A DNA stretch of 64,000 nt, from NCBI GenBank assembly GCA_032164295.1, contig JAJHTX010000001.1:930001-994000 (forward strand). The letters are read 5' to 3'. A model generated the notes under the pieces. That model was not told where the DNA came from and did no database searches. It saw only the letters and a program-made list of their open reading frames with translations. This DNA is from Inonotus obliquus (Eukaryota; Basidiomycota; Agaricomycetes; Hymenochaetales; Hymenochaetaceae). The position numbers were made by a program, and so were the translations under genes. The stretch's first letter is position 1. The number at the start of each line of letters is the position of its first letter. Below, one piece after another: positions 45,226-55,497 of the stretch.

Positions 45226-45926
45226 TGCTGTCGACGAAGAAGATGAGCTCGGGCAACGAGTGGAGGGCAAGGGAAAGTTATTTGGACGGCGCACGACAGA
45301 CAGCGCGTGCCAGTGTTTGTTTTCGAAGCGGAAAAGACCGTGGGATATAACTCCGGCACAGTCCGTCCGGGATTTGGATCGACGGCGTACGTAATACCCT
45401 CTGTCGAATCAAAGTTTGCCTATTTGAGAATTTGAAAACTACCTTTCTTCTTCCCTGCGCTGAAGAAGAAAGTAATACGCGTATAGCTTTCTTGCTCCCT
45501 CATTAGCCAGGGAAAGCCTCTAGTCCTCAGAAATACTGGTGCTAAACGCCTCGCTGGTTGGGGTGCCACATAGAAGTGCCAAGCCCGTTGCGTGTGCCGA
45601 ACTGATTCATTTCAATGTTCAAGATGCCGTGCATGATACTTATTGAGACTCGCTCAGTGTTCTCGGACGCGCCGACTTACTAGAGCTTACCAGTAATAAG
45701 GATGCCGTGCAAGTTCTTGGACTGCGAGAAGCGTAACAAATCAACACGAGAGAGGTTGCCGAATCGATCTGCCGTGAACCAAGCTTGCTGCTAATTCCCC
45801 ACTTTGATGATTTTGATGCCGCAGACCGTCTTTCCAATGCCATGAGCGCGGACCGGCAGCATACTCCTCTGCGGCCTGCCGTTTCCACTCTTCCCCCTTT
45901 CCTTCTTCTTTCTCTGCGTCGCCGCC
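45226..45926. promoter_or_regulatory. divergent intergenic region, COX6 / glycosyltransferase
   Basis: 700 bp between opposite start codons, so it contains both promoters. The end next to 45927 is CT-rich (TTCCACTCTTCCCCCTTTCC). No clear TATA box. Confidence 0.4.
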
Positions 45927-47758
45927 ATGATGAGACGAGCTGGAGCTCGATTGAGGTCGCGAAGCGTTTATGAACAACTACCAATTCCGATTTCGTCGTA
46001 CATTCCAATCCGGCGTGCCGTCCTTGCGCGACGCCGTTTGCTCGTCGTCTACATCTCATTACTCTCCGCTTTCCTATTTTCATTAATCCTCCTGGGCCCT
46101 ACCGGGATACGAAGAGTAACTCTCGAGACCTGGTATTCTATACGATACTCAGAATCGGACTATCCACCACTGTACGAAGCGTTCTACGATATTGAGCGAC
46201 GTTATCCGCAGCATAATGTTTCACTTCCTTTTCCTGAAGGAGAGAATGGTCGATTTCTTTGGGTGGCCCAGCATCATAGTAAGAACTTCTCACGATGGCA
46301 TCGTGATTCGCTTACCGAGGATTGCTTGCAGGTGTAGGATGGAATAATGTCCTACAGACCATGTAAGCCTATGTCTTGCGGAAAGGAAGAAGGAACGCTG
46401 ACCGCGTCGCGAAGAATAATGTTGACCCAAGTGGCTTACATGTCAAACCGAGCGTGAGTAAAAGAATTATTGTCTCGACTCTCACTAATGCCCACGTTCC
46501 CTTCAAGATATGTGCTTGAACCATATGCATGGAACAGCGGTCCCGAAAAGTTCGACACGTACAATGGGCATCTTATCCCTTCCAGAATACCGCTTTCAGC
46601 TCTCATTGACGGTATGAACCTCCTTAACGATGCCGAGGAACAAAACTAAGGCAAGATTCATCCCAGGGCCGATTGCAGGTGGACCGTTTCCTGAAGATCA
46701 ACCCAACCCTCGGTTCGTTAGTGTGGAGTTCTTTGACAAAGTATGCCCCAAACGTAAACGGAAGAGAATCAGCATCGAAGAGTGGAATAAGGGACTTTCG
46801 TGGCGACCTGCTGAGGTTCTCGAGAGATACTCCTCCCGACTACTGTCAATGAATGAGAGCTGTGTAGAGCTGTACGGGAAGAAAATTTTCCCGTTTGATT
46901 GGAGGAAAGTATTCTCTTGTCTATTTCAACTATAGCACTGAATCTAATGTTCTTTCTCGCTTCCACAGACATTTCGGTACCTCTCAATTGGAGGAAGTAG
47001 TTCCTTCGCTCTTACAATCCCCAATATTACGAGGTTTTAGTTGGTCATCACTAGTACTCTCAGCAGTACGACGAAACGCTCAACACTTCGCACCCGAACT
47101 CACAACCGACCCCCTCCCCTTACTCGTACCGGATCTAATGGCAATTCACATCCGTCGAGGAGATTTCAGCCACCACTGTCATCACTTAGCCAATTGGTCT
47201 TCAACTTTTATGGGTTGGGCACAATGGCCTGGATTACCTGACGTTTTCGTGCCTCCACCTGGAGGAGGACCAGGATGCAATACACCTGAAAATGTTGCTA
47301 TTTATATGCGACATTGCTTTCCTGAGATTCCCGAGATTGTTTCTCGTGTAGAACAGGTACGACGTGAATGGGAGACGAGAGGGGATAGAATGGAGGACGA
47401 GCCACGATTGAAACGACTTTACGTCATGACGAATGGGAAGAAGGAATGGATTGAGGAGTTGAAACGTCAATCACGAGTTGCAGGAGACTGGGACGTTATT
47501 TTCTCGAGTAGGGATATGAACTTGATACCTGAGCAGAAATTTATCTCTCAGGCGATTGATCAAGCTATTGCAGAACGTGCAGCTGTTTTCCTCGGTAATG
47601 GTGTAAGTCCTCATAATCCAATTAACCTCCCCGCGTATACTGACTCCCGATGCTTTTCCTTTTGGCTATGTCATAAACAGTTTTCGAGCCTTACAGCAAA
47701 CACAGTCCTACTACGCAGAGTCCGAAACGTCTCCGTCAACAGTAATCGTTTCTGGTGA
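45927..47758 (+). CDS. O-fucosyltransferase-like glycosyltransferase, copy 1
   Basis: Probable Golgi type II membrane protein. Basic N-terminus (MMRRAGARLRSRS), then a hydrophobic anchor (LLVVYISLLSAFLFSLILLG, about residues 38-57). The lumenal part has RYPQHNVSLPFPEGENGRFLW, then after splicing SVGWNNVLQTI, TQVAYMSNRAYVLEPYAWN and LIDGPIAGGPFPED. GDP-fucose motifs: LMAIHIRRGDFSHHC (HxRRGDF) and AVFLGNG|FSSLTAN across the last intron, ending SNRFW. Known family: PF10250-like O-FucT proteins, widespread in Agaricomycetes. Odd point: between 46872 and 46968 no canonical intron keeps both the frame and the conserved YG..FEW segment seen in the copy at 48.4-50.2 kb, so a frame break is possible. 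Donor sugar is inferred. Confidence 0.65.
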
Positions 47759-48370
47759 ACTTCAGCGCCCATCATTCCATCGAGTATCATCGCGACTTGA
47801 TCAACGACATCCCGCGCATTTAGAAGGGCGCCTCGCTCATGAAATTCACTGATTCTTGATGATCGGAAATACTAATTATTACTGCTGCCAGTTGTTTCGT
47901 CGTCGCTTTCCCCTTTCTCTTTTTCAGTTGCTGCGTATCGCTTATATTGATATCACGAGGACTTTGATTACTGTGCAGTGCTTTGTTTCCTCCTTTATGA
48001 GTCGTGCGTGACACATTTTACTTCAACTTGGGGATCTATTACATGTCGTATTATTTACTGACAAAGAATATGTATACTGATCTATGTATTGGAGTAATGC
48101 AGAGATGAATTGGTTATTCTTGTGTCTATGTCGTATACAGGCCCTTATGGTCGTGTGACTGAACATTATTTTGGGAAAAGATTCCAGATGGTGAATATCT
48201 GCTCCTTGATAGTAGGCGCATAGGTAATCCGGGCGACTGGGCGCAAGAAAGGAAGAGGCTCTGTGAATCACATCGCCATCGCCAATAAGGATCATACCTT
48301 TCTGTACTGCGGAAAGTGATGCCCCATATAAACCCCCTCCCCAAAAAAATCGCAAAACAGTCAGAAAACA
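47759..48370. other. convergent intergenic region between glycosyltransferase copies
   Basis: 612 nt between the stops of the two paralogues. No gene. No obvious inverted repeat survives at the ends of the genes, so the inversion is old or was not repeat-mediated. Confidence 0.5.
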
Positions 48371-50170
48371 TCACCAAAAGCGGATAGTATTGAGTGGCAG
48401 ATTCTTGATCCTCCGCATTAAAATCGTATTCGCCGTCAGACTCGAAAACTATCATTCACAAGATAGATAAGGTCAACCTCTTGAAAGAAGGGAAGTACAA
48501 TAAGCATAGCAAAGTGGTACTTACTCCGTTGCCAAGAAACACTGTTGCTCGCTCGGCGATAGACGCATCAATAGCCTGTCCAACGTATTTCTGTTCGCTG
48601 GACAGTTTCAAGTCCCTGCTGGAAACCACCACATCCCAACGGCCTGAAGCAAGCAAATGTCGCTTCAGATCCTCGACCCATTCCCTCTTTCCGTTCGTCA
48701 TGATATACATTCGTTTCAAACGTGGTTCATTATCCGGTCGATTTTCCCTGGTATCCCATTCGTAGCGGATCTGCTCCACTCGGTCTACAATTTGTTTGAT
48801 ATCAGGAAAGCAATGGCGTAAGTACTCGGCCATATTTTCTGGTGTGTCTCCTCCTGGCGGTGGTTTAAACGGGTCAGGCAAACCGGGAGTCTGTGACCAG
48901 CCCATATAATCGAACGAAGACCTTGCCAAGCCCTGACAGTGGTCTAAGAAGTCACCTCTTCTGACGTGAATCGCCATGAGGCCCGGGACGAGGTCCGGGA
49001 GGAGGTCGGACGCAAGTTCAGGAGCAAACTCTGGAGCGTTTGCACGCACGGCTGAGAGTATCAGCGGAGACCACATAAACTCGCGTAGAAGTGGGGACTG
49101 CGAAAGCATGGGGAATACTGTTTCTATCCGAGAGTCAACGAAATTTCTAATAAGGATGAGATAAGAGGTTAAATACGGCGAATATAGGCTCGAAAGAATA
49201 GACTGACATCCACTCGAACATATACCTCTCCCCGTAAACCTCTACGCAGCTCTCCGTCATGGAGAGTAACTTTGATGAGTACGCCTCGATCTTCTCGGCA
49301 GGAGAACTCCATCCAAGATTCTTGCTAAGCTCTTCGATGTCAATTCTGACCCGCCTCTCTTTGGGACACACTTGTTTAAAGAACTCCAGATTAACAAAGC
49401 GAGGGTTGGGAGATTCTGAAGGAAAAGCGCCACCCGCGATGGGCCCTAAGCATCCCGTATCAGCTTCGGGCCTGGGGAATAAAGACATCCTCACTCACCG
49501 TCAATCAAAGCTGCGAGTGGTATTCGAGAAGGAGTGGGATGTCCGTTATAAGATACAAAGAGTTTGGGGCCACGTTTCCACGTATATGGTTCAAACACAT
49601 ACCTGAAAAGCATGTCATCAGGAAAGTGCAACTTTATGCATTGGATACATACGCTCGATTGGAGAGGTAGGCAACTTGAGTCATCAACATCCTGTCGGCT
49701 CGGAGTCAGGTCCGGAGTTTCCTTGCTTGAAAGATAACCCACTTACAGGGACTCGAACGCATCGTTCCATCCTACACCTGTAACCTTATCTTAATTATTG
49801 CATACCTTCAGAACTCTGAATTAAGCTTACTATGGTGCTGATTAGAGATCCAAAGGAATCGACCATTCTCTCCTTCGGGGAAAGGAAGTGAAGCATTGTG
49901 CTGCGGATAACGACGCTCTATCTCGTAGAATGTGTCGTATGTCGGGAGAGAGTCTGGAAATCGTAGAGAGAACCAGGTTTCGAGTGCCATCCTTCGGATC
50001 TCTGAGAAGCCCGGATAGACTCCAATACACACTGTTATAAATGTACAGACGAGAAGCGCACGACGGAGAGCATATATAACATGCCAGTTCGGTATTGATG
50101 AGGTGTACATGTGGGTTGGTAGACACCCATAGCGATTTCGTGGCCCGGACTTGAAGTCAGAATGCCACAT
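48371..50170 (-). CDS. O-fucosyltransferase-like glycosyltransferase, copy 2
   Basis: Paralogue of the + strand gene ending at 47758. The first ATG is at 50170 (MWHSDFKSGPRNRYGC); hydrophobic anchor ALLVCTFITVCIGVY. Same order of motifs: RYPQHNASLPFPEGENGRFLW, SVGWNDAFESL, MTQVAYLSNRAYV, LIDADTGCLGPIAGGAFPS, ESCVEVYGERYMFEW, SRIETVFPMLSQSPLLREFM, LMAIHVRRGDFLDHC, YIMTNGKREWVEDLKR and AVFLGNG-type TVFLGNG. The last intron starts after GNG (GTAAGT) and the final exon (acceptor GATAG) encodes FSSLTANTILMRRIKNLPLN and ends IRFW, stop at 48371. All junctions are canonical, so this copy looks intact. Several intron positions match copy 1, showing a common duplicated origin. Confidence 0.7.
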
Positions 50171-50560
50171 AAGAATAATGCGACTTGCTGGATAGTGGAA
50201 GGGAAGAAAAGACAACTAGTGCTTCATGTCTGGTGTGGCAGGCAGTAGAATGGGGGGAAGTCGCGTGGCACAGAGGAATTACATAAAGACCGATGACAAA
50301 ATAGCAACGCAGAATTTCTTGGACACCCGCAGTGATCTGTGGCATCGCGGCAATGACACAGCTTTTCGATGTACATGGCGGTTGAGACTGGTTCGGCTCG
50401 GCTTAGTCACTTATGAGCGCGTTGATTAACAGTCGCGTCGCGCAATTGTTGGCGGCATTCGGGACCACCGCTCAGAGATTCTTGGCTTGGGATCACAGAG
50501 TCCTCGTTTACGTCCTGCCTGTAGAATCGTTCATCGAGCTGGTCCCGAGGCCCATTTCAG
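50171..50560. other. intergenic, with possible lost tail of RWDD2-like gene
   Basis: 390 nt. The - strand from about 50,570 down to 50,508 encodes, in a second frame, EEFVTEMGLGTSSMNDSTG and a stop, which reads like the missing C-terminus of the RWD-domain protein. The rest is promoter for the glycosyltransferase. Confidence 0.4.
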
Positions 50561-51378
50561 TCACAAACTCTTCCCTTTCAGAGCGTCGCATACTTCTCCG
50601 ACCTTTTCCAATTCGATCCACCGCGACTTGCCTATCTCTTCATTACTATCACCGAGTTGTAGATTGCCGTATTGCTTGGCATCCAATGTCTCTTCAAATC
50701 GGACTTTAAGAGCAAGCCACTGCATTGCCTTTACGCGTCCTACAAATTCCGCAATGCCGCCCTCTGATCCTTCGGCATAGATTGCACCGGGATATCTGAC
50801 CTTTGCAAACCCCCGTAAGAAGAGTTCGGCAGACCACTTTTGGAGGTTTCGTCGCTTCGTTGGGGAGATGAGATGATGTGAATTCAATAAAGCGTGAAAG
50901 GTTCCGGATGGATCAGAGGCGGAATCTAAAGTAGATGATACAGGTTGTGGCTGTCTTGAGTGTAACTCCTCGTGAAGGAGAGGAATAAGATGGCTACACA
51001 GCAAGTTCTGTACTGGGAATCTGTACAAGGATTGTCATTATATCCATCAACAACAACATATAACTCACTCGATACCTTCCTGCATGACTCGACCCATCGA
51101 CTCGTCATCCATTTCTCCTGATCACACCTCTGAAACCCATCATTTCTGACATAAACATTCGGGGCCACTCGTTCGGGATAATCCCTCGGCAACTCAACTT
51201 CCAACCGTATCGGACAGTTCTCGATGCACACTTGGAATCGACAGGTCGAGACTGGCTGCCAATCGTTATCGTCATCTGGAGCCTCTATGTAATCTCGAAG
51301 TAGCCCAGACCACTCTTCGAAATCCTCGTCTGGTAGTACAAATGCAAAGCTTTCCGGTGGAATGAGCGAGCATTGCAA
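50561..51378 (-). CDS. RWD-domain protein, RWDD2-like, with frame problems
   Basis: N-terminal RWD domain (ubiquitin-conjugating-enzyme fold without catalytic Cys): QCSLIPPESFAFVLPDED, LEVELPRDYPERVAPNVYVR. A phase-0 intron (GTATCG...GTACAG) joins ESCRK to NLLCSHLIPLLHEEL. The C-terminal domain matches the RWDD2 type (DUF1115): HHLISPTKRRNLQKWSAELF, LRGFAKVRYPGAIYAEGSEG, EFVGRVKAMQWLALKVRFEE. Two oddities. The RWD frame has no ATG: upstream in frame is LIHLLQCSL preceded directly by a stop, while an ATG lies one base out of frame. At the other end KGKSL-stop would, after a one-base shift, continue as EEFVTEMGLG. Either this is a decaying gene or the sequence has indel errors. Function unknown. 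Confidence 0.6.
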
Positions 51379-51782
51379 CAGATGAATTAGTCATAAGGGG
51401 GAGAGATCTGAGATCTGAGAAGGGAAACAAAATTAAGATTTGAGTGTGGGGTGATCTGCAATGATGACGTAAATGATCGACGTTGTGGTTCCCAAGTTCT
51501 TGAAAGAGAGAGATGACGCGGAGAGGCAGAAAATAAACAAAAATCAGACAGAAGATGTTTACGACATTAAATACGTACGTGGCTCCGTCATCACTGCGCT
51601 CATAGTAGGGCCGGTGCCTCGTTCCACAGCGACCAAGTTTTGCCGGTTTATAAGCCCTCCAACATCTCTGAACATCTCTATCCCATTGTCCACTTCTATA
51701 TAATACTCCCCCCTCGCTAAAATTACTGGTTAGTTCTCTTCAGTTCACTTAGCCATTCATTCCCCATCTCCAACTCGCTCAC
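51379..51782. promoter_or_regulatory. divergent promoter region with TATA box
   Basis: 404 nt between the RWDD2-like gene (-) and the NTF2-like gene (+). TATATAATA at 51697-51705 lies 78 nt before the ATG at 51783, followed by a C-rich start region; a good core promoter for the + strand gene. Confidence 0.5.
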
Positions 51783-52728
51783 ATGTTCACATTGGTGTGG
51801 CCTTGCTCAAGTGCAGTCCGACCGTCTACTCCCCCGCGGCGAATAGCTACTCGGATATTCGTCCCTGCTTCTCCAACGCTTCGTCGAGCCATGTCCAACA
51901 ATAACTCGCCAAACGCCTCTGGTCTCCCACCCGCCCAATCTAAAGCTCTCACGGAACGCCAGGTGGAACCGACGGAGCAGAAAATTGTCTCCGCCATTAA
52001 AGATGTTAGCAAGGAATTTCTCTCGGTAATCCTCTTTCATCCCTCATTGACTATTGCATAGTTATACACATGTAGACCAAGAGAGGTGAGAAACTCACAG
52101 AATTACATCGGTCCTGTACTGATATTACCTTGTCTCTTTCCCCCAGACCACATATGAGGTTTACGCGCCAGATGCAGTCTTTAAGGATCCAGTCGGCATT
52201 GCCGAAGGCGCAGAGTCCATCGAAGCTCAATTCAACGGTCTTGCCAAAGTAATCCTTTTTGGCTTGTCCCCTTTTGCTCAGAGCTAACAGTCCACAGATA
52301 TTTCCCCGTGCAGACATTACAAAGTTTCGTGTTCTCCAGACTCCGGGCGGCCTTCCACCTCGCACAATCATCATCGATCAGGACGTCGCGTACTATCGTG
52401 ATCCGTCCTCTTGCTCGCCGTCAAAAGTGGGTGCTTCGTCATGTCATCTTTCTTCGATGCATTGCCATCCTGATTCGGGCTTGTGCCATCGTATCCATCG
52501 AATGAATTTCTCTACTTAACCCAACTTTTCCAATAGACCCTCAACTCTCTCCTCACAATCTTCACAAACGACCAGCATCAAATCACACGGCATGTAGAAG
52601 AGTGGGGTCACCAGCGCGATGCGAACAAAGAGGATGGCTTCTTCGGCACGCTCAATGATCAGCGCAAGAAAATAACCGCCGGCCTCGTGAATAGACTTGT
52701 CAGTAGCAATCCGACCAAGGACAACTAG
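51783..52728 (+). CDS. NTF2-like / SnoaL-fold protein, possibly mitochondrial
   Basis: Small alpha+beta barrel protein. The ATG at 51783 gives an Arg-rich, acid-free N-terminus (RPSTPPRRIATRIFVPASP, TLRRA) before MSNNNSPNAS, like a mitochondrial targeting peptide; the alternative start is the ATG at 51891. After three introns the domain reads TTYEVYAPDAVFKDPVGIAE, GAESIEAQFNGLAKIFPRAD, ITKFRVLQTPGGLPPRTIII and DQDVAYYRDPSSCSPSK. The final exon (acceptor TCCAATAG, from about 52,538) gives TLNSLLTIFTNDQHQITRHV, EEWGHQRDANKEDGFFGTLN, and ends SSNPTKDN at 52728. This layout matches fungal NTF2-like proteins of unknown role; no catalytic residues can be assigned. Confidence 0.75.
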
Positions 52729-53043
52729 ACTCGTTAGAGCTTGCAGGTTGTAGCCAGGATATACACGACTCAACATCCCTGTTATTTATCGCATCCTCCT
52801 CGTTCCCACTGTAGCTTAGCACTTAGCTCATGTGACAACTGTATGATTACAAGATTCCCAACAAACATTATTGGAACGCTTAGTAGCAGACGCTTCTCAT
52901 TGCTGAGATGTTTCATGCATACAGTCTTGACGCTGAGTACAAAGTATGATGCCTTTTAGTTACAACAGAAAGAAGCAACGAAACCTTGGCAAAGCTCCAT
53001 GGTGTACCAGTTCGGCGTCATCGGAGAGGAAGCAGTGCTACAT
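52729..53043. other. convergent 3' intergenic region
   Basis: 315 nt between the stops of the NTF2-like gene (+) and the Tra2-like gene (-); no gene seen. Confidence 0.5.
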
Positions 53044-54617
53044 TCAGTAACGCCTTTCATCATATCTGCGGTCACGGTCGTAGCCCCTAGAGTTGTGAAA
53101 TGCACTCAGTAATCTTTTTCCAAAGTGGAAATGTGTCAGTATTCACCTGTCACGATCTCTATCACCGCGACCGTAGTGGCGATCGCGGTCATCATACCGC
53201 CCACCTCCGCGGTACTCATCGTTGCGCCCTCCCCGACGGTCGTCACGATAATCACGCGAATAACGCGAATCGTATGGTCGGGGATCGTAAGGTCGCTCAT
53301 CTAAAAATAACAGGGATGAGCACAAAGTGTAAGATTTCCAGAGAGTTGCACGACATACTGTCCCTACGTTTGGGAGGTCCAAAGTACCTCCCTGGCGTTG
53401 GTGTCCTAGCACGAGCACGCCTTGCCTATCAAGAACTTAGCATGGCCGCCCAGCATGTTTAAAGATAAGAACAGTACCTTTTCGACGTTGATGACCTTGC
53501 CAAACTGTTTGGTCGCGTTCAAAGCATTTATTGCAGCATCCGCCTCCTCCGGAGTCTCCATGGTCACAAAAGCAAAACCACGGGACTCCTTGGTGTGAGG
53601 GTCAAGCATGATCGAAACCTTTTGAATCTACAAAAGCAGGCATCTCAGAATATTCAAGGGAACACGGCATCTGAGAGAAACATACACGGCCAACTTTGAC
53701 GAACACAGCTTCAAGATCTTCCTTGGTAACATCGGTGGAAAGACCAGATACGTGCAAGTTATTGCCAGGATTCGTGCTTCTGTTTCTTTAAACCGATACT
53801 TGATGAGTCGATGGTTGGTTAATGTGGGAAATACTTACTCTCTATCCCTGTCGTCCCTGCCTCCATCACGGGCACCAGGGCTTCTGCTCCTGCTAGACCG
53901 GCGCGGTGGAGGGCCGTCTCCATGCCTAGGAGAACGGCCACCTACTGGCGGCCAGCCCGAGTCATCAACTGCCGAACCTAGTCCGCTGGTCATATTTGCG
54001 TCCTGCGTGGGAATACTTATGCCACCTGCGGAAGTTGGTGGACCCATGTCTTGTGACGGCCAGTCTAGGTGAAGGACGGGACAGTCGGTCAGAATGAAGA
54101 TTTGGGAAGGTTAAGCAGGCCAGTTGAGGTACTGATATTTTGGAAAATGTCGGCCAGCGCTAACAAGGACTGGCGAGTGGGTGTGGTGAAGGAATGCGAA
54201 AATGCAGTGCGTAGCAGTGAGTGCACAAACAACGTGAAATGATGGAATGAAAACGGCATGTCGAAGGTGTGTTTTGCACAGGCCAATTAGATCAGCGGAG
54301 TGGAGGCGTATTCCTCCGTGAAAAGGAGGCAGGACCAGAACTACGACTTCACCAGAAATTTTCTTACGAGTGGCATCCGCTCGAGAAAAAGAGCCGCGGC
54401 CCAGTTTCTGGCCGTTAGCCAAGAGCTGAAAGGCGCATAGACCCAAGAAAGTGGTGCTGCGACGTTAGGTGGCACTACTACTGCTGAAATTGCTCGAAAT
54501 GGAGGGATGTCGCTCAGGGACCGCGAGAAGGGGAGCGGGGGAATGAGAAAACGAGTAGCCGACGAAACACTTCTCGGCGGCAGATGCTGTGTGCTGAAGT
54601 AACGTACCGTCCTCCAT
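53044..54617 (-). CDS. Tra2-like splicing regulator (RRM with flanking RS/RD regions)
   Basis: Nuclear RNA-binding protein resembling transformer-2. Exon 1 is 10 coding nt (54608-54617, MED plus one base); a long 543 nt intron (54065-54607) joins it to DWPSQDMGPPTSAGGISIP. An RS region follows (RRSSRSRSPGARDGGRDDRD), then one RRM: NNLHVSGLSTDVTKEDLEAV (RNP2 LHVSGL), IQKVSIMLDPHTKESRGFAFV (RNP1 RGFAFVTM) and EEADAAINALNATKQFGKVI. A Tra2-type linker follows the RRM (RARTPTPGRYFGPPKRRD), then an RD/RG-rich tail (DDRRGGRNDEYRGGGRYDDR) and a last exon ending GYDRDRRYDERRY. The RRM plus TPTPGRYxGPP linker is characteristic of Tra2. It probably binds purine-rich splicing enhancers. The first intron may be used for autoregulation, as in other SR-type genes. 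Confidence 0.88.
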
Positions 54618-55497
54618 GTCGAATTCTTGCAGAGAGAGAGAGAGTAACTTGAAGGTTGTGGTGGGTGGGAAAGAGATGGACCGACGGTGGCAGTGGTAAG
54701 CAGCGGCGGAATGTTGGCGCGTTGTTTGTACATCTTTGACCCTCACCCTTTCGGGTAATTCGGTACTCCGAAGTTGCACGTGTGCTCTGCTTGAACTCCG
54801 ACTCTTGAGTCCTTCCCTTCCCAGAGTTATTCAGCTGGACGTTTGGTCTCTCATCGCATATCGGGTGCCATCCGGGTTAATGATGTATCGGCCTTCTTCC
54901 GATCCAGATGTCCAGCCCGGAGTGATTCCGTGTTGGTTTTTCCATGTCATGTTTTTCAAACTACTGGAGCCAGCGCAGGCCCAGTCAACTTCCTTGCTAG
55001 GAATCATTCCATCCTGCTTGCAAGATTCACTACAGCCCTTTGGCACCTGCGGTGTTGACCGCTTATCGATACATCGGATTACTTCTCACCGCTTCCATTC
55101 CTTTAGGACAACGTTCACCGTCCCTCTTCAATTTTACTTTTCATCTTTCATGCATTCTTTTCATCTTTCTCCCAATTTGTCTATCTTGTTGCCCGTGAGT
55201 ACTCACTGTCACTCACGGCTCGGCTCAGACTGGAAGGTTACACTGCATTACTATGCCTTCAATAATGGGCTTGCTATCCGCTACCGGATTGTTCCAGAAC
55301 CCGATAACTATCAATAGACCAGTATATTGAACGTTTTACTCGATCGAGGAAGTAGTCACTTATTTACGATAAACTGCTTATAAAGTAGTGAGAAGCGCAC
55401 TATATTAAATTTCTCTAAAGAGACAGCATAACTTCTAATCATATCATAACTTAAAGACTATCAACAGTTAATAAAAAGCTGGGATTACTATATCGTC
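54618..55497. other. intergenic, one doubtful small frame
   Basis: 880 nt between the Tra2-like start and the ABC transporter stop. A minus-strand frame at 54,831-55,046 has a protein-like translation but no proven start or partner exon. The part near 55,300-55,500 is AT-rich and probably the transporter's 3' UTR. Confidence 0.4.

Noticed and set aside
45640..46083. Minus-strand 147-codon frame upstream of glycosyltransferase copy 1
   Set aside because: Antisense to the 5' end of the glycosyltransferase; Arg/Ser-rich translation typical of a shadow frame.
54341..54733. Minus-strand 130-codon frame
   Set aside because: Lies largely in the first intron and 5' region of the Tra2-like gene; Ser/Pro-rich translation without motifs.
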